This document shows, one piece after another, positions 40,803 to 41,568 of a stretch of DNA of 41,568 bases. A program made the position numbers and the translations under genes. The notes under the pieces were generated by a model, which worked only from the letters and a program-made list of their open reading frames with translations, was not told where the DNA came from and did not search any database. Location: assembly GCF_025353065.1 (NCBI RefSeq), contig NZ_JANXRJ010000294.1:1-41568 (forward strand). Direction: 5' to 3'. Source of the stretch: Lapillicoccus sp. (lineage in GTDB: Bacteria; Actinomycetota; Actinomycetes; Actinomycetales; Dermatophilaceae). Position 1 is the stretch's first letter. Each line of letters opens with the position of its first letter.

Positions 40803-41204
40803 TCAGCTCGGTCGGCGCGGCTTGAATCGCATCGGCGGTCGGGCCGGGCTGGGGGTGGCCGGTGCCGGAGGGACGGCGCCGGTCTCCTGGTCGTAGCGAG
40901 CACGTTCGACCCCCGAGGCAGTGACCCGCCCGTCGTCGTTGGCGTAGGCGCGCAGGGCCGCGGTGCGCGCGAGCCGGGGCCCGACGGCATTCTCCGAGAG
41001 CCCGGCTCCAGCGCCGGCGGAGCGCAAAGAGGCGTCGCCCGACAGCACCGCCTGCGCCATCGACTCGTCGATCAGGTCGGTCAAGCGGTCGGCAGCCGCC
41101 CGCAGGTGGGGGAGCGCCTCGTGGGGGCCTTCAGCGGACTGGGCGGCGGCCAGGTCGTCGCGGATGGCCTCGAGCGGGACGCTCCGGGCGGCGTCTGGGG
41201 TCAT
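40803..41204 (-). CDS. Small protein of unknown function
   Basis: A 133-residue, soluble protein, not recognised. The first half is helical (SVPLEAIRDDLAAAQSAE, LRAAADRLTDLIDESMAQAVLSGDAS); the middle AGLSENAVGPRLARTAALRAYA resembles a helix-turn-helix; the tail is Pro/Ala-rich and basic (MRFKPRRPS). The ATG at 41204 is preferred over GTG 41222 because it lies 6 nt after a -10-like CATGCT and the palindrome at 41217-41231 would otherwise be inside the gene. It is 55 nt from the VWA gene, same strand, so the two may form a unit. Confidence 0.65.
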   Translation of the reverse strand: MTPDAARSVPLEAIRDDLAAAQSAEGPHEALPHLRAAADRLTDLIDESMAQAVLSGDASLRSAGAGAGLSENAVGPRLARTAALRAYANDDGRVTASGVERARYDQETGAVPPAPATPSPARPPMRFKPRRPS

Positions 41205-41210
41205 CGCACG

Positions 41211-41239
41211 AGCATGCCGCACTAAGTGCGGTTACGCAA
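41211..41239 (-). promoter_or_regulatory. Leaderless promoter with a perfect palindrome in the spacer
   Basis: Reverse strand: TTGCGT (41239-41234), 17-bp spacer, CATGCT (41216-41211), 6 nt to the ATG at 41204. The spacer holds CCGCACTAAGTGCGG (41217-41231), a perfect 7+1+7 palindrome, a strong operator candidate; its recognised regulator is unknown, possibly the gene product itself. Confidence 0.55.
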
Positions 41240-41432
41240 GATCTGCGGCGCCGTTCCGCCTTCTCCGCCAAACATGCAAGGGGCCGAAGGCTGACCATCA
41301 TGTCCCGGTATGCCACCCCTGCCGGCTGCTTCTGTATGTCTGGCTGTCCGGGCTCCACCAGGTCGGCCCCTGAAGCGGCCCGTTGGGCCGTCACCCGCGG
41401 CATACGGGGGCGGGCGGCTTCTGACTCCGCCG

Positions 41433-41444
41433 TACGATGGACGC
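41433..41444 (+). promoter_or_regulatory. ispH -10 element (leaderless)
   Basis: TACGAT (41433-41438) is followed by 6 nt and the ispH ATG at 41445. No Shine-Dalgarno sequence and no clear -35 are seen. The remaining gap back to 41240 (about 190 bp) shows no gene. Confidence 0.4.
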
Positions 41445-41568
41445 ATGTCCGAACCCGCTGCGCCCACCCCCCGGACGTCCACGAAGCGCGTCCTGCTGGC
41501 TGCCCCCCGGGGCTACTGCGCAGGGGTCGACCGGGCGGTCATCACGGTCGAGAAGGCACTCGAGCTCT
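41445..41568 (+). CDS. ispH: 4-hydroxy-3-methylbut-2-enyl diphosphate reductase, N-terminus (partial)
   Basis: The last step of the MEP isoprenoid pathway, an iron-sulfur reductase. Only the first 41 residues are in the window. [26 protein letters not shown] is the IspH start; Cys25 is the first [4Fe-4S] ligand. A 13-residue Pro-rich N-terminal extension precedes the core. The start ATG 41445 fits the family and the leaderless spacing; another ATG at 41437 is out of frame. The gene continues beyond the right edge and is divergent from the small gene/VWA/xseA group. Confidence 0.93.
   Translation, partial: MSEPAAPTPRTSTKRVLLAAPRGYCAGVDRAVITVEKALEL

Noticed and set aside
40100-41204. Phage or defence system from the VWA protein
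   Set aside because: No phage structural genes, integrase, ATPase partner or kinase/phosphatase partner is nearby.

Overview
The window is chromosomal DNA of a high-GC actinobacterium. GTG starts are frequent, genes are packed with 4-nt GTGA/ATGA overlaps, and the gene set is actinobacterial: an Mce lipid-import operon, PucR-, LacI- and GntR/FCD-type regulators, DUF4245, and the order ispH / xseA-xseB / DUF4245 / glpX. The order Micrococcales (Intrasporangiaceae-like) is my guess; no rRNA or other marker fixes it. I see no tRNA, rRNA, CRISPR array, insertion sequence or prophage, and base composition is even, so this is ordinary chromosome with some accessory clusters.

Layout. 1-3560: the end of a membrane protein, an APC amino-acid permease (-), an SDR-MarR pair (+) and a small frameshifted helix-turn-helix remnant. 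3618-7989: a 5-oxoproline (pyroglutamate) module with pxpA-pxpB-pxpC (-), a divergent GntR/FCD regulator, a 14-bp tandem repeat, a 21-residue membrane peptide and a DUF2891 protein. Two copies of the same operator (TTGTTSAACAA) lie in the promoters of the two arms. 8065-12143: three exported proteins of unknown function and a PucR-type regulator. 12360-23549: one uninterrupted Mce operon with its own MlaF/MceG-type ATPase, two YrbE/MlaE permeases, MceA to MceF and two Mce-associated membrane proteins.

23693-29072: an ArsR-type regulator with a large operator on its own start, rplM-rpsI, glmM, ohr, an S41-like lipoprotein that lacks the expected catalytic Ser, and a beta-carbonic anhydrase. 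29468-37551: a carbohydrate region with a CUT1 ABC importer (binding protein and two permeases, no ATPase), a LacI regulator, and on the other strand a tightly coupled glpX - PfkB kinase - GH13 alpha-glucosidase operon. The likely route is uptake of an alpha-glucoside, intracellular hydrolysis by GH13, phosphorylation of the released sugar and fructose-bisphosphate turnover by GlpX. 37675-41568: DUF4245, xseB, xseA, a VWA-domain protein, a small unknown protein and the start of ispH.

Two signals cut across the window. First, at least seven or eight genes start 6-7 nt after a -10 hexamer, with no real Shine-Dalgarno leader, so they look leaderless; in several of these a palindrome sits inside the core promoter. 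Second, the heptamer GTATGCC/GGCATAC occurs about 29 times in 41.6 kb, several-fold above what base composition predicts.
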